Shown one piece after another: positions 26,768 through 36,998 of a stretch of 64,000 nucleotides of DNA. The first letter of the stretch is position 1, and each line of letters starts with the position of its first letter. Made by a program: the position numbers and the translations under genes. Source of the stretch: Mycolicibacterium komossense (lineage in GTDB: Bacteria > Actinomycetota > Actinomycetes > Mycobacteriales > Mycobacteriaceae); assembly GCF_025822605.1 (NCBI RefSeq), contig NZ_JACKTY010000052.1:26952-90951 (forward strand), in the 5' to 3' direction. The notes below the pieces were generated by a model, which saw only the letters and a program-made list of their open reading frames with translations, searched no databases and was not told the origin of the DNA.

Positions 26768-27951
26768 TGGCACGCCAGATGGTTCTGCCGATCTTTCGGC
26801 TGGGGCGCCGGCTGGTGGCACTGGGATCTGGTGCCACCCTGCTGGCGGGGTGTTCGTTCGGTGGGCTGAACTCGCTCGATATGCCCGGCACATTGGGGCA
26901 TGGCGCGGGTTCGTTCACCATCACCGTGGAACTTCCCGACGTCGCGACTCTGCCGCAGAACTCGCCGGTGATGGTCGACGACGTCACCGTGGGCAGCGTG
27001 TCGGGGATCGACGCGGTCCAGCGGGCGGACGGGACCTTCTTCGCGGCGGTCAAGTTGTCGCTGGATTCGAATGTCCATTTGCCGGCCAACGCCACCGCCA
27101 AGGTCGCCCAGACATCGCTGCTGGGCTCGCAGCACGTCGAGCTGTCGCCACCGGTGAACACACCGCCTCAGGGCACGTTGGCCGAAGGTGCGAACATCCC
27201 GGAGGCACAGACCGGTCGATACCCCACCACCGAAGAGGTACTCGCCTCCCTCGGAGTGGTGGTCAACAAAGGCAATCTCGGTGCGCTGCAAGACATCACC
27301 GATGAGGCCTACGCCGCTGTCGCCAACCGGGCGGGAACATTTGCCGGCCTGTTACCGAGACTCGCCGAACTCACCAGCTCGCTCGATCAACAGACCGCTG
27401 ACATCATCGCCGCTGCGGAAGGGCTGAACCGGTTTGCCGGCATTCTGGCTCAGAACAAGGACAGCCTGGGCCGGGCGCTGGACACGTTGCCCGACGCGCT
27501 GAAGGTGCTCAACAAGAACCGGACGACCATCGTCGACGCGTTCGGGGCGTTGCGTAACTTCAGCACCGTCGCCGCCCGGATCCTGTCCGAGACCAAAACG
27601 GATTTCGCCGCCGACATCAAGTCCCTCTATCCCGTCATCAAGGCGCTGGCCGACAACTCGGACTATTTGATCTCCGCGCTGCCCCTGATCCCGACATTTC
27701 CCTTCTCGAATCACAACATCAAACAGGCGGTGCGCGGTGACTATCTCAACGTCTTCGTCACCTTCGATCTCACCGTCCGTCGGCTGGGCGAAACGGTATT
27801 CACCACCTCGCCGCTCGACCCGAACATGAAGCACATGAGCGAAATCCTCAACGCGCCAGACTTTGTCATCGGAGCACAGGCGAACTTGTCGGGCCAGGCC
27901 GCCGACCCGTTCAAGATCCCGCCAGGAACCGCACCGGAGGGACCGCCCTGA
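26767..27951 (+). CDS. mce4E: Mce4E lipoprotein (LprN-like)
   Basis: A 394-aa protein with a lipobox (TLLAGC, Cys at residue 29) and not a plain anchor, as is general for Mce E subunits. The MCE domain (PVMVDDVTVGSVSGI) and helical region follow. Its ATG overlaps the last base of the mce4D stop (TGATG). It corresponds to Rv3495c/LprN. It is anchored in the outer leaflet of the plasma membrane. Confidence 0.93.
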   Translation: MARQMVLPIFRLGRRLVALGSGATLLAGCSFGGLNSLDMPGTLGHGAGSFTITVELPDVATLPQNSPVMVDDVTVGSVSGIDAVQRADGTFFAAVKLSLDSNVHLPANATAKVAQTSLLGSQHVELSPPVNTPPQGTLAEGANIPEAQTGRYPTTEEVLASLGVVVNKGNLGALQDITDEAYAAVANRAGTFAGLLPRLAELTSSLDQQTADIIAAAEGLNRFAGILAQNKDSLGRALDTLPDALKVLNKNRTTIVDAFGALRNFSTVAARILSETKTDFAADIKSLYPVIKALADNSDYLISALPLIPTFPFSNHNIKQAVRGDYLNVFVTFDLTVRRLGETVFTTSPLDPNMKHMSEILNAPDFVIGAQANLSGQAADPFKIPPGTAPEGPP

Positions 27952-29666
27952 TGCTTGATCGTCTCTCGCGGATCCAGCTCACGATCTTCTCGATCGTCAC
28001 CTTGCTCACGGTCACCGCCATCGCCGTGTTCTATCTGCATCTCCCTGCTGCGGTCGGCCTCGGCTCCTACAAGGTGAACGCCAATTTCGTGGCGGGTGGC
28101 GGTCTCTACGAGAACGCCAACGTGACCTACCGGGGCGTGACGATCGGCCGGGTCGAATCGGTCGGTCTTACCGACGACGGCGTCGTCGCCAACATGCGGC
28201 TCAACAGCAACACCCCGGTGCCCGACAATGTCACCGCCACCGTGAAGAGCGTGTCCGCGGTCGGTGAGCAGTACATCGATCTGGTGCCGCCGGCCAAGGC
28301 GTCGACGGGGATGCTGCGCAACGGTTCGACGATCGACCGGGACAACACCGCGATCGGTCAGGACATCGCCGGCATGCTGAAACAGGCGGATGCACTGGTC
28401 AGCAGCATCGGGAACAGCCGGCTCCAAGACCTGTTGAAGGAAACCTTCAAGGCGTTCAACGGATCCGGCCCGGAACTTGCGCGACTGATCCAGTCGTCGC
28501 GGCTGCTGGTGGACGAGGCGAACAGCAACTACGGCCAGACCACGGCGCTGATCGATCAGGCGGGCCCTTTCCTGGATGCGCAGGTGCGCAGCGGCGACGA
28601 CATCAAATCGCTGGCGGACGGCCTCGCCCGGTTCACCTCCCATGTGCAGCAGGCCGACCCGCAGCTTCGTGACCTGCTGGCCACCGCGCCGAGTGCGGCC
28701 GATGCGGCGAACACCGCGTTCACCGGGATCCGCCCGGACTTTCCGATGCTGGCGGCAAATCTCGCCAATCTGGGCCGCATCGGTGTCATCTACAACAAGT
28801 CGATCGAGCAGGCGCTGGTCATTTTCCCCGCGCTGATCGCGGCGCTCATCACGGTGGCGGGTGGGGTGCCCGCAGACGAGGGCGGCAAGCAGGACTTCAA
28901 GATCGACCTGGGTGATCCGCCACCGTGTGTGACCGGCTTCCTTCCGCCGTCGACAATCCGGTCACCGGCCGACGAGACACTGCGTGAGCTGCCACCTGAC
29001 CTCTACTGCAAGGTGGCGCAGAACGATCCGAGCGTTGTCCGCGGCGCGCGTAACTACCCGTGCCAGGAGTTCCCCGGTAAGCGCGCGCCCACGGTTCAGC
29101 TGTGCCGCGACCCGGTCGGTTACGTGCCGATCGGCACCAATCCGTGGCGGGGCCCGCCGATCCCTTATGGGACGCCGATGGGTACGCAGGAAGACAACCA
29201 CTACGAGCCTGATAGTCGTAATATCCTGCCGCCCAACAAGTTCCCGTTCATTCCGCCGGGTGCGGATTACGATCCGGGCCCGCCGGTGCAGCTCCCGCCG
29301 GGAGTGCCTTCGGGTCCTGGGCCGGCACCCAACGCACCATTCCCGTTGCCGGTTCCGCCGAGTGACAATGGTCCACCGCCTCCGTGGCCGTTCTTCGCGC
29401 CGCAGGATCAGATCGTGCCGCCGTACGCGCAGCCTGGCCCGCCGCCACCCCCGGTGGCTCCGCAGGATTCCCCGCCACCGCCTGATGCGCCGCTGCCCGC
29501 TGAGGCGCCGCAGCCCCAGGCCAGCGGCCCGGCGTACGCTTCCTACGATCAGAACGGGACGTTTATCGACCCGGCGGGCGGCACGGGTGTCTTCACCCCA
29601 GGCAATGCTAAACAGTTACCCGCCGAGAATTGGGTGGATCTGATGCTTGATCCGAGGCCGATGTAA
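27951..29666 (+). CDS. mce4F: Mce4F
   Basis: A 571-aa protein. Its start overlaps the mce4E stop by one base. It has an anchor (LTIFSIVTLLTVTAIAVFYL), an MCE domain (GGLYENANVTYRGVTIGRVE), helices, and then a very proline-rich C-terminal tail from about residue 440 (PPPPDAPLPAEAPQPQ). The tail may reach the cell-wall side. It ends at the TAA at 29664-29666, which begins a 14-bp tandem repeat. Confidence 0.94.
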   Translation: MLDRLSRIQLTIFSIVTLLTVTAIAVFYLHLPAAVGLGSYKVNANFVAGGGLYENANVTYRGVTIGRVESVGLTDDGVVANMRLNSNTPVPDNVTATVKSVSAVGEQYIDLVPPAKASTGMLRNGSTIDRDNTAIGQDIAGMLKQADALVSSIGNSRLQDLLKETFKAFNGSGPELARLIQSSRLLVDEANSNYGQTTALIDQAGPFLDAQVRSGDDIKSLADGLARFTSHVQQADPQLRDLLATAPSAADAANTAFTGIRPDFPMLAANLANLGRIGVIYNKSIEQALVIFPALIAALITVAGGVPADEGGKQDFKIDLGDPPPCVTGFLPPSTIRSPADETLRELPPDLYCKVAQNDPSVVRGARNYPCQEFPGKRAPTVQLCRDPVGYVPIGTNPWRGPPIPYGTPMGTQEDNHYEPDSRNILPPNKFPFIPPGADYDPGPPVQLPPGVPSGPGPAPNAPFPLPVPPSDNGPPPPWPFFAPQDQIVPPYAQPGPPPPPVAPQDSPPPPDAPLPAEAPQPQASGPAYASYDQNGTFIDPAGGTGVFTPGNAKQLPAENWVDLMLDPRPM

Positions 29667-29691
29667 TGGCGGAATCGTAATGGCGGAATCT
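29664..29691 (+). repeat. 14-bp tandem duplication at the mce4F/mam4A junction
   Basis: TAATGGCGGAATCG (29664-29677) is followed directly by TAATGGCGGAATCT (29678-29691). Each copy starts TAATG. The first copy contains the mce4F stop and opens a 5-codon ORF (ATG GCG GAA TCG TAA); the second supplies the mam4A ATG. Confidence 0.95.
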
Positions 29692-30396
29692 CCACCTGCT
29701 GCAACTGCCGCACAGTCCGACGAGACGGCAAAGCAGCGTCGTCGGCGTGCGTCGCGGGCGGCGGGCCCGGCAACCGCGACCACGGACGCCACGGCAACCG
29801 CGGTCACCGCACGGGTCGAGTTGCCGGCCGACACCACACCGCGCTCCCTCAAGCCGGCAGCTCCGCCGCCGCGTCGGCAGCCCAATCGACGGCTTTTCGG
29901 TTGGCTCGCTGCGGCGTCCGGATTCGTGGTCGCCGCAGTGCTCGCGGCATCGGTCTTCGTACTGGTCGCCCAGCAGCGCAACGGGGACGCGGTGCTGGCC
30001 CGCGACCAACGCTTCGTCGACACGGCGTCTCAGACGGTGCTGAACATGTTCAGCTACACCCAGGACAACATCGATCAGAGCGTGAACCAGTTCGTCGACG
30101 GCACCAGCGGCCCGCTGCGCGACACGCTGAGCCAGGGCAACAATGTCGACAACCTCAAGGCGATGTTCCGTGATACCCATGCCAGTTCGGAGGCAGTGAT
30201 CAACGGCGCGGCTCTGGAGGGCTTGGACGACACCAGGGACAATGCTTCTGTGCTGGTGGCGGTGCGGGTGACCGTGACCGATCTCGACGGAGTCAACAAG
30301 CCGTCGCAGGCCTACCGGCTGCGGGTGGTCGTGCATGAAGACGACAACGGGCGGATGACCGGTTACGACTTGAAATACCCCGACGGAGGCAACTGA
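29680..30396 (+). CDS. mam4A: Mce-associated membrane protein Mam4A
   Basis: A 238-aa protein. Its basic, Ala- and Pro-rich N-terminus (KQRRRRASRAAG) lies on the cytoplasmic side, with one transmembrane segment (ASGFVVAAVLAASVFVLVA, about residues 81-99). An extracytoplasmic NTF2-like domain follows (RFVDTASQTVLNMFSYTQDN). It corresponds to Rv3493c. Mam proteins are thought to stabilise the Mce complex. The start sits in the second copy of the 14-bp repeat. Confidence 0.92.
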   Translation: MAESPPAATAAQSDETAKQRRRRASRAAGPATATTDATATAVTARVELPADTTPRSLKPAAPPPRRQPNRRLFGWLAAASGFVVAAVLAASVFVLVAQQRNGDAVLARDQRFVDTASQTVLNMFSYTQDNIDQSVNQFVDGTSGPLRDTLSQGNNVDNLKAMFRDTHASSEAVINGAALEGLDDTRDNASVLVAVRVTVTDLDGVNKPSQAYRLRVVVHEDDNGRMTGYDLKYPDGGN

Positions 30397-30876
30397 TGCG
30401 TCGCCTCACCGGCTGGCTGGCTCGCGTCGCTGCCGCCCTCGTGGTCGTGGGAATCGTTGCCCTGGCCGGGATCAGCGGGTCACTGTACTGGAACCGGGTC
30501 GAGATGCGGGCCGACCAGGCCACCCGCGCCCAGCTGGCGCCGCTGGCCGCCGCTCAGATTCCCAAGGTGTTCGGGTATGACTACCAGACGGTGGAGCGCA
30601 GCCTCACCGACGCGTACACCCTGCTCACCCCGGCGTATCGCCGTGAGTTCGAGGACCGGGCCACCAAGGACATCATCCCGCAGGCCCGGGAGCGCCAAGT
30701 TGTCACCCAGGCCAATGTGGTCGGGGTGGGAGTGCTTGAGGCGCAGCGCAATTCGGGATCAGTCATGGTGTACATGAATCGCACCATCACCGACAAGTCC
30801 AAACAGCCGGCCTATGACGGCAGCCGGCTGCGCGTCGACTACGAAAAGGTCGACGGGAAGTGGCTGATCAACTACA

Positions 30877-30890
<14 letters not shown>
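30396..30890 (+). CDS. mam4B: Mce-associated membrane protein Mam4B
   Basis: A 164-aa protein with an N-terminal transmembrane segment (AAALVVVGIVALAGISGSLY) and an extracytoplasmic NTF2-like domain (YDYQTVERSLTDAYTLLTPA). Its ATG overlaps the last base of the mam4A TGA. It corresponds to Rv3492c. Last gene of the mce4 operon; its final 14 nt overlap convergently the otsA 3' end. Confidence 0.92.
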
Positions 30891-32373
<1,483 letters not shown>

Positions 32374-32538
32374 CTACGCCTCTTGCTTTGCCGGTCCGAT
32401 GCCGAGCATCGACAGGAATACCCGGCACTCGTCGGCGTCGGTCGCATAGGCGGCGACGACGCGCCTGGCCTGGCGTGCAGTGCTGTCAGCAAGGGGCTCG
32501 ACATCGCCGAGTTCGGCAGGATCAGATTTAGCAGGCAT
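32374..32538 (-). CDS. Small conserved-looking protein upstream of otsA (54 aa)
   Basis: A 54-aa frame starting MPAKSDPAELGDVEPLADS with a helical middle (ARQARRVVAAYATDADECR) and a hydrophobic end (VFLSMLGIGPAKQEA). Its TAG is directly followed by the otsA GTG with no spacer, so otsA would be translated by reinitiation. The composition is protein-like: it begins with ATG at 32538 and has a balanced helix with a single cysteine. I do not recognise a named family, and function is unknown. Confidence 0.7.
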   Translation of the reverse strand: MPAKSDPAELGDVEPLADSTARQARRVVAAYATDADECRVFLSMLGIGPAKQEA

Positions 32539-32592
32539 CACACAACTGTAGGTGACAGGACACCGGGGCGTTGACGTCCGGTGGAACGAAAG

Positions 32593-32633
32593 CAGCTGGG
32601 CGGCGCCGAGACGAACCCGGAGCCGCCCAGCTG
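32593..32633 (-). terminator. Hairpin after secreted-protein gene 1
   Basis: A perfect 12-bp stem (CAGCTGGGCGGC / GCCGCCCAGCTG) with a 17-nt loop, just downstream of the minus-strand stop at 32644. There is no T-tract. Confidence 0.8.
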
Positions 32634-32643
32634 TGTGGAGCCT

Positions 32644-33024
32644 TTACGGGCTTGAGGACAGCGTGGAATGCGGTACCACGTCGGGGACTGCGTCCTGCTC
32701 AAGTCCGTAGCACGCGGCCGAACTGCGCCCGCCATTGCAGGGGATACCGTCGACCTCGGGAATGCTCTCCGGATCTCCTGGCGTCGATTCGGTGAGCTGA
32801 CCCGAATCGACAGGCGTGGGAGAGTTTCCACCGGGCACCGTCGGAGACAACTCGGGAATGCAGTTGTCGGTGTACAGATCTTCGGTTTCGCCTGCAGCGC
32901 AACTGGCGACGGCCGGTGCCGACGACGAAGGCGAGGCCAACGCCGCGTAGCCGGGGGCCGCCGCTACCGCGAGCGCGAACGCCCCGCAGAGCAGTAGTCG
33001 TCTTGGACCAGAAAGAGTGGACAT
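32644..33024 (-). CDS. Small secreted protein 1 of tandem triad (Ibp1-like)
   Basis: A 126-aa protein. A signal peptide (LLLCGAFALAVAAAPGYAAL, residues about 10-29) is followed by an acidic mature chain with the core GETEDLYTDNC, a PEVDGIPC element and the tail ending SSSP. Mature cysteines C42, C55, C96 and C105 suggest two disulfides. It resembles mycobacterial proteins I recall as 'intersectin-EH binding protein Ibp1'; that name gives no function. First in map order of three adjacent paralogues, each with its own gap. Confidence 0.8.
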   Translation of the reverse strand: MSTLSGPRRLLLCGAFALAVAAAPGYAALASPSSSAPAVASCAAGETEDLYTDNCIPELSPTVPGGNSPTPVDSGQLTESTPGDPESIPEVDGIPCNGGRSSAACYGLEQDAVPDVVPHSTLSSSP

Positions 33025-33113
33025 CGGCGCGCTTTCTCTCGTGCGGATCAGGGGCACTCTAGTGCGGTTCACCCGCGGTCGCCGCACAACACTCGCTGGT
33101 GGGTCCGAGAGAA

Positions 33114-33482
33114 TTACGGGCTGGAGGAAATACTCGAATGTGGTGTGACGTCGGGGACGTCGGCCTGGTTCTCTTCGAGGCCGAGAATGGTGCCGGAGTT
33201 GCCGCCGGTGACCGGAACTCCCGCCACCTCAGGAAGAGTGCCGCCGGGCACCGCGGTTGCATAGTTGCCACCCGGAACGTTGGGCGCCATCTCCGGCGTG
33301 CAGTTGTCGGTGTACAGATCCTCGGTCTCGCCTGCGGGGCATGCCGCCACATGTGTTGCGATACCTGCGGAAGGCATCACGGCGAAGGCGACAGCGGGGG
33401 CAGCTGCCACGGCCACCGCGAATCCGCCGGCCAGCAGGAGCTGCCGGGCCCGACCCTCAAAAGGGGCCATCAAGTTTGTCAT
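33114..33482 (-). CDS. Small secreted protein 2 of tandem triad (Ibp1-like)
   Basis: A 122-aa paralogue. The signal peptide AGGFAVAVAAAPAVAFAV and the core GETEDLYTDNC are present, with the tail SSISSSP. Only C48 and C61 remain: the two C-terminal cysteines of its siblings are replaced by V91 and I99 at the same spacing. The start could be ATG 33482 or the in-frame ATG at 33470. Function unknown; secretion is well supported. Confidence 0.8.
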   Translation of the reverse strand: MTNLMAPFEGRARQLLLAGGFAVAVAAAPAVAFAVMPSAGIATHVAACPAGETEDLYTDNCTPEMAPNVPGGNYATAVPGGTLPEVAGVPVTGGNSGTILGLEENQADVPDVTPHSSISSSP

Positions 33483-33558
33483 GTCTAGCTTTCTGTCGGA
33501 GCTACCACAAGAACCTTAGTAGCAAACCCTGAAATTCGCCTGCAAAGGCTGGGAAGAT

Positions 33559-33918
33559 CTAGGGGCTCGACGACAGCGATGACTGCGGAGCGACATACGG
33601 GCTCTGTTCTTGGGATAGGCCGATGCACTTTCCGGTGTCGTGTCCGGTGCACGGGATACCCGCGAGCTCAGGGACGCTGTTCGAATCGCCGGGAGTCGAA
33701 TAGCTCACGCCGCCAGGCTGATTCGGTGACATCTCCGGTGTGCAGATGTCGGTGTAGAGGTCTTCGGTCTCACCGCTGGGGCAGGCCGCGACGGGTGTGG
33801 ACGGGCCTGCTGTAGGTGTCGAGAACAGGGCAGCCGCCGGCGCAGCTGCGATCGTGACGGCGAATCCGCCTGCCAGGAGGAGGCGTCGTGCAGGGCTGGA
33901 GAGGGCCGCCATCGGCAT
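33559..33918 (-). CDS. Small secreted protein 3 of tandem triad (Ibp1-like)
   Basis: A 119-aa paralogue. It has a signal peptide (LLLAGGFAVTIAAAPAAAL), the core GETEDLYTDIC and tail SSLSSSP. Cysteines C46, C59, C90 and C98 match protein 1. The central region is proline- and glycine-rich and probably lacks a large fold. Upstream 33919-34173 (255 nt) is divergent from the hydratase gene; I saw no clear regulatory motif there. Confidence 0.8.
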   Translation of the reverse strand: MPMAALSSPARRLLLAGGFAVTIAAAPAAALFSTPTAGPSTPVAACPSGETEDLYTDICTPEMSPNQPGGVSYSTPGDSNSVPELAGIPCTGHDTGKCIGLSQEQSPYVAPQSSLSSSP

Positions 33919-34173
33919 GTTCCGTCACGCTTTCTGTCAGTTTGCTGTCAATTTGATGTAAGCGCATTGTAGGGACGAGGCGTCAATTTCGCACTTGTCC
34001 CCCTGAGTGCCGAGATTTCGCGCCCGGGTAGTCGTTGCCGTGCGCCCGCTCTGCTGTGCACCCCGACACCGCCCCGCGGTCGGATGGCTGATCGTCAGTC
34101 GTAATGTGCAGGCCAAGCCGTATGGACAACAGTAGGCAGTTCCAGAGAAGACCCCAGAAAGACAGGTGGCGTG

Positions 34174-35103
34174 ATGGCCAGGCCCGATCCTGCCGGCGAC
34201 AACACGGTCGACGGTGCCGAGTTCGTGACCTACGAGGAGCTCGACGAAGGCCGGATCGCCCGCATCTGGCTCAACCGGCCGGCTGAGCACAACGCGCAGA
34301 ACCGCACGCTGCTCGTTCAGTTGGACAACGCGTTCCGCAGGGCCGAGGCCGACGATGTGGTGCGGGTGGTCATCCTCGCCGCCCGCGGAAAGAACTTCTC
34401 CTCCGGCCATGACCTGGGTTCGGACGCGGCCATGCAGGAGCGCACGCCAGGGCCCACTCTGCATCCGAGCTTCACCGTCGACGGCGGCACCCGCGCCCCC
34501 ATCATCGAGAAGCTGTATCTGCAGGAGTGGCACTACTTCTTCGAGAACACGGTGCGCTGGCGCGACCTGCGCAAGATCACCATCGCCCAGGTGCAGGGCA
34601 ATGCGATCTCCGCCGGGTTGATGCTGATCTGGGCATGTGACCTCATCGTGGCTGCCGACAACGCGAAGTTCAGCGACGTGGTCGCGGCCAGGCTGGGCAT
34701 GCCAGGAGTCGAGTACTTCGCACACCCGTGGGAGTTCGGGCCGCGCAAGGCCAAAGAGCTGTTGCTGACCGGGGACGCGCTCGACGCCGACGAGGCCTAC
34801 CGGTTGGGGATGGTGTCCAAGGTGTTCCCGGTTGACGAATTGGAAGACAAGACACTGGAATTCGCCCGCCGGATCGCCAGCACGGCCACCATGGCGTCGC
34901 TGCTCATCAAGGATTCCGTCAACGCGGCCTCCGACGCGATGGGCTTCGCCGAGGCGTTGCGGCATGCGTTTCACATCCACGAGCTCGGCCACGCGCATTG
35001 GGCTGCTCACAACGAGAACCGGTTCCCGGTCGGACAGCCGCCGGACGTTCAGGACTGGCGCACTGCGGGTAAGACGCAGATCGCCCGCCGCGACACCCCC
35101 TGA
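34174..35103 (+). CDS. Enoyl-CoA hydratase/isomerase family protein
   Basis: A 309-aa crotonase-fold protein, longer than EchA19. Oxyanion-hole elements are visible in FSSGHDLGSDAA (about residue 76) and QGNAISAGLMLIWACDL (about 140). An insert of about 30 residues follows the first motif (ERTPGPTLHPSF). The C-terminal part contains HELGHAHWAAHNENRFP. ATG 34174 is preferred to GTG 34171 because GGTGG at 34165-34169 precedes it. It is in line with the KstR-boxed dehydrogenase but has no box of its own that I can see. Substrate unknown. Confidence 0.86.
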   Translation: MARPDPAGDNTVDGAEFVTYEELDEGRIARIWLNRPAEHNAQNRTLLVQLDNAFRRAEADDVVRVVILAARGKNFSSGHDLGSDAAMQERTPGPTLHPSFTVDGGTRAPIIEKLYLQEWHYFFENTVRWRDLRKITIAQVQGNAISAGLMLIWACDLIVAADNAKFSDVVAARLGMPGVEYFAHPWEFGPRKAKELLLTGDALDADEAYRLGMVSKVFPVDELEDKTLEFARRIASTATMASLLIKDSVNAASDAMGFAEALRHAFHIHELGHAHWAAHNENRFPVGQPPDVQDWRTAGKTQIARRDTP

Positions 35104-35150
35104 GAACCGGGGCGCGCCACGGAGCAGGTGACCTCGCATGGTTCCATTGC

Positions 35151-35164
35151 TAGAACCTGTTCCA
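35151..35164. promoter_or_regulatory. KstR-type operator before SDR gene
   Basis: TAGAACCTGTTCCA fully matches TnnAACnnGTTnnA and lies within the palindrome-like CTAGAACCTGTTCCAG. It is 31 nt upstream of the ATG at 35196, a typical promoter-proximal position. Confidence 0.85.
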
Positions 35165-35195
35165 GTTTGCGCACTACATCTTCTGAGGGGTTGGC

Positions 35196-36026
35196 ATGCA
35201 GCTGTCTGTCGAGGGTCGGACATACCTGGTCACCGGTGGTGGCAGCGGGATCGGTAAGGGAATCGCGGCGGCCCTGGTGGCGTCCGGGGCCAATGTCATG
35301 ATCATCGGCCGCAGCGCCGACAAGCTCGCCGCCGCCGTCGAGGAGATCAACGCTGCCGGGGGGCCCGGAACGATCCTGTTCGAACCTGCCGACGTCACGA
35401 ACGAGGACGAGGTGACCAGGGCCGTGGAGGCCACCACCGCCTGGCACGGTCGACTGCACGGCGTGGTGCACAGCGCGGGCGGCAGCCACACCATCGGGCC
35501 CGTCACGCAGATCGACTCCGAGTTGTGGCGCAGCACCGTCGACCTCAACATCAACGGCACGATGTACGTGCTCAAGCACTCCGCCCGGGAGATGGTCCGC
35601 GGCGGTGGTGGATCGTTCGTCGGGATATCGTCGATCGCGGCGAGCAACACCCACCGCTGGTTCGGCGCCTACGGGGTGACCAAGGCGGGTATCGACCATC
35701 TGATGCAACTCGCCGCGGACGAGCTCGGCGCCTCGCGGATCAGGGTGAACAGCATCCGGCCCGGCCTGACGCGCACGGAACTGCTTGGCCCCGTGATCGA
35801 TTCACCCGAGATCAGTGGTGACTACCGCATCAATACGCCGCTGGAGCGGATCGGCGAGGTGGACGACATCGCCAACGCCGCGATCTTCCTGCTCAGCGAT
35901 GCCGCCGACTGGATCACCGGTCAGCTGATCAACGTCGACGGCGGTCAGATGCTCCGGCGCGGCCCGGACTTCTCGGCCATGCTCGAACCTGTCTTCGGCG
36001 CGGCCGGGCTGCGCGGCGTCGTCTAG
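35196..36026 (+). CDS. Short-chain dehydrogenase/reductase, KstR-linked
   Basis: A 276-aa classical SDR. It has the cofactor motif LVTGGGSGIGKGIA near residues 10-23, VVHSAGGSH in place of NNAG, and the catalytic set S (GISSIAASN), Y-x3-K (AYGVTKAG), with the C-terminal ITGQLINVDGG. It lies alone behind a perfect KstR-type box, so it is likely used in sterol or sterol side-chain metabolism. The exact alcohol/ketone substrate cannot be read from the sequence. Confidence 0.88.
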   Translation: MQLSVEGRTYLVTGGGSGIGKGIAAALVASGANVMIIGRSADKLAAAVEEINAAGGPGTILFEPADVTNEDEVTRAVEATTAWHGRLHGVVHSAGGSHTIGPVTQIDSELWRSTVDLNINGTMYVLKHSAREMVRGGGGSFVGISSIAASNTHRWFGAYGVTKAGIDHLMQLAADELGASRIRVNSIRPGLTRTELLGPVIDSPEISGDYRINTPLERIGEVDDIANAAIFLLSDAADWITGQLINVDGGQMLRRGPDFSAMLEPVFGAAGLRGVV

Positions 36027-36038
36027 GCCGAGGCAAAT

Positions 36039-36950
36039 TCAGCCCTGTATCCCGGCGTCCCGGTCGGAGATCGTCGCCAGTGCCGACCAGTCGAGTTCGC
36101 TGCCGCCGGAGGCCAGTAGCGCCAGGAAGCGGTCGCGAAGCAGGCTGGCGACCGGCAGTGGGACCTCGAGACCGTCACCGGCTTCGAGAACCAGTCGGAT
36201 GTCTTTGAGGCCGAGCCGGGCGGCGAACCCCGCCGGCTCGAACGCGCCGTTGGCGATCAGCCTGCCGTAGGTCGAATAGACGGGCGCCCCGAACAGCGTC
36301 GAAGTCAGGATGTCCAGGTACTGGTGTTTGTCCACCCCACCCTTGTGTACCAACGCCATTGCCTCGCCGAGGGATTCGATGACAGAGCCGATCATGAAGT
36401 TCCCGCTGAGCTTGACCAGGTTGGCCGCCTCGGGATGATCGGACACCGTGAAGGTCTGCTGGCCGATCGCGTCGAAGAGTGGGGCGACGCGTTCGAGGGT
36501 GCTGCCGGCCCCCGCAGCCACGACGAACAATTTCGCGGCCGCGGCTGCTTCCGGTCGGCCGAAGACCGGAGCCGAGACGAACAGCTGACCCGCATCGGCG
36601 TGCGCCCTGGCCAGCTGCTTGGCCAGGGCAACGCTGATCGTGCTCGACGAGATGTGCACAGCGCCGGGCGCCAGGGAGTCCACGATTCCGCCGGCGAGGT
36701 CCACATCGCCGAATGCCACGTGCTGCACCGCGGCATCGTCGGCCAACATGGTGAACACCACGTCACCGGTGCAGGCGGCAGCGACCGTGTCGGCCGCGGC
36801 CGCACCCAGAGCGACCAGCGCGTCGACCTTGGGACGCGATCGGTTGTACACCGTCACCTCATGGCCGGCTTTGAGCAGGTTGGCGGCCATCCCCGCGCCC
36901 ATGTTTCCGAGTCCGATGAATCCGATTCTCACCCTGTCCACGCACTCCAT
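36039..36950 (-). CDS. 3-hydroxyisobutyrate dehydrogenase-like NAD(P) oxidoreductase
   Basis: A 303-aa beta-hydroxyacid dehydrogenase. It has the Rossmann motif IGFIGLGNMGAGMAANL close to the N-terminus, the substrate-site segment (VSAPVFGRPEAA) and the catalytic-lysine helix NLVKLSGNFM. An alternative start is the GTG at 36932 (VRIGFIGLG), which would remove six residues and give a more normal N-terminus. It is convergent with the SDR gene (12-nt gap). Substrate unknown; relatives act on 3-hydroxyisobutyrate, tartronate semialdehyde or imines. Confidence 0.86.
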   Translation of the reverse strand: MECVDRVRIGFIGLGNMGAGMAANLLKAGHEVTVYNRSRPKVDALVALGAAAADTVAAACTGDVVFTMLADDAAVQHVAFGDVDLAGGIVDSLAPGAVHISSSTISVALAKQLARAHADAGQLFVSAPVFGRPEAAAAAKLFVVAAGAGSTLERVAPLFDAIGQQTFTVSDHPEAANLVKLSGNFMIGSVIESLGEAMALVHKGGVDKHQYLDILTSTLFGAPVYSTYGRLIANGAFEPAGFAARLGLKDIRLVLEAGDGLEVPLPVASLLRDRFLALLASGGSELDWSALATISDRDAGIQG

Positions 36951-36998
36951 CTTTACGCCGGCTTCTTAAGAGCGAATCTCGGCCGGTATGAAGGACGG

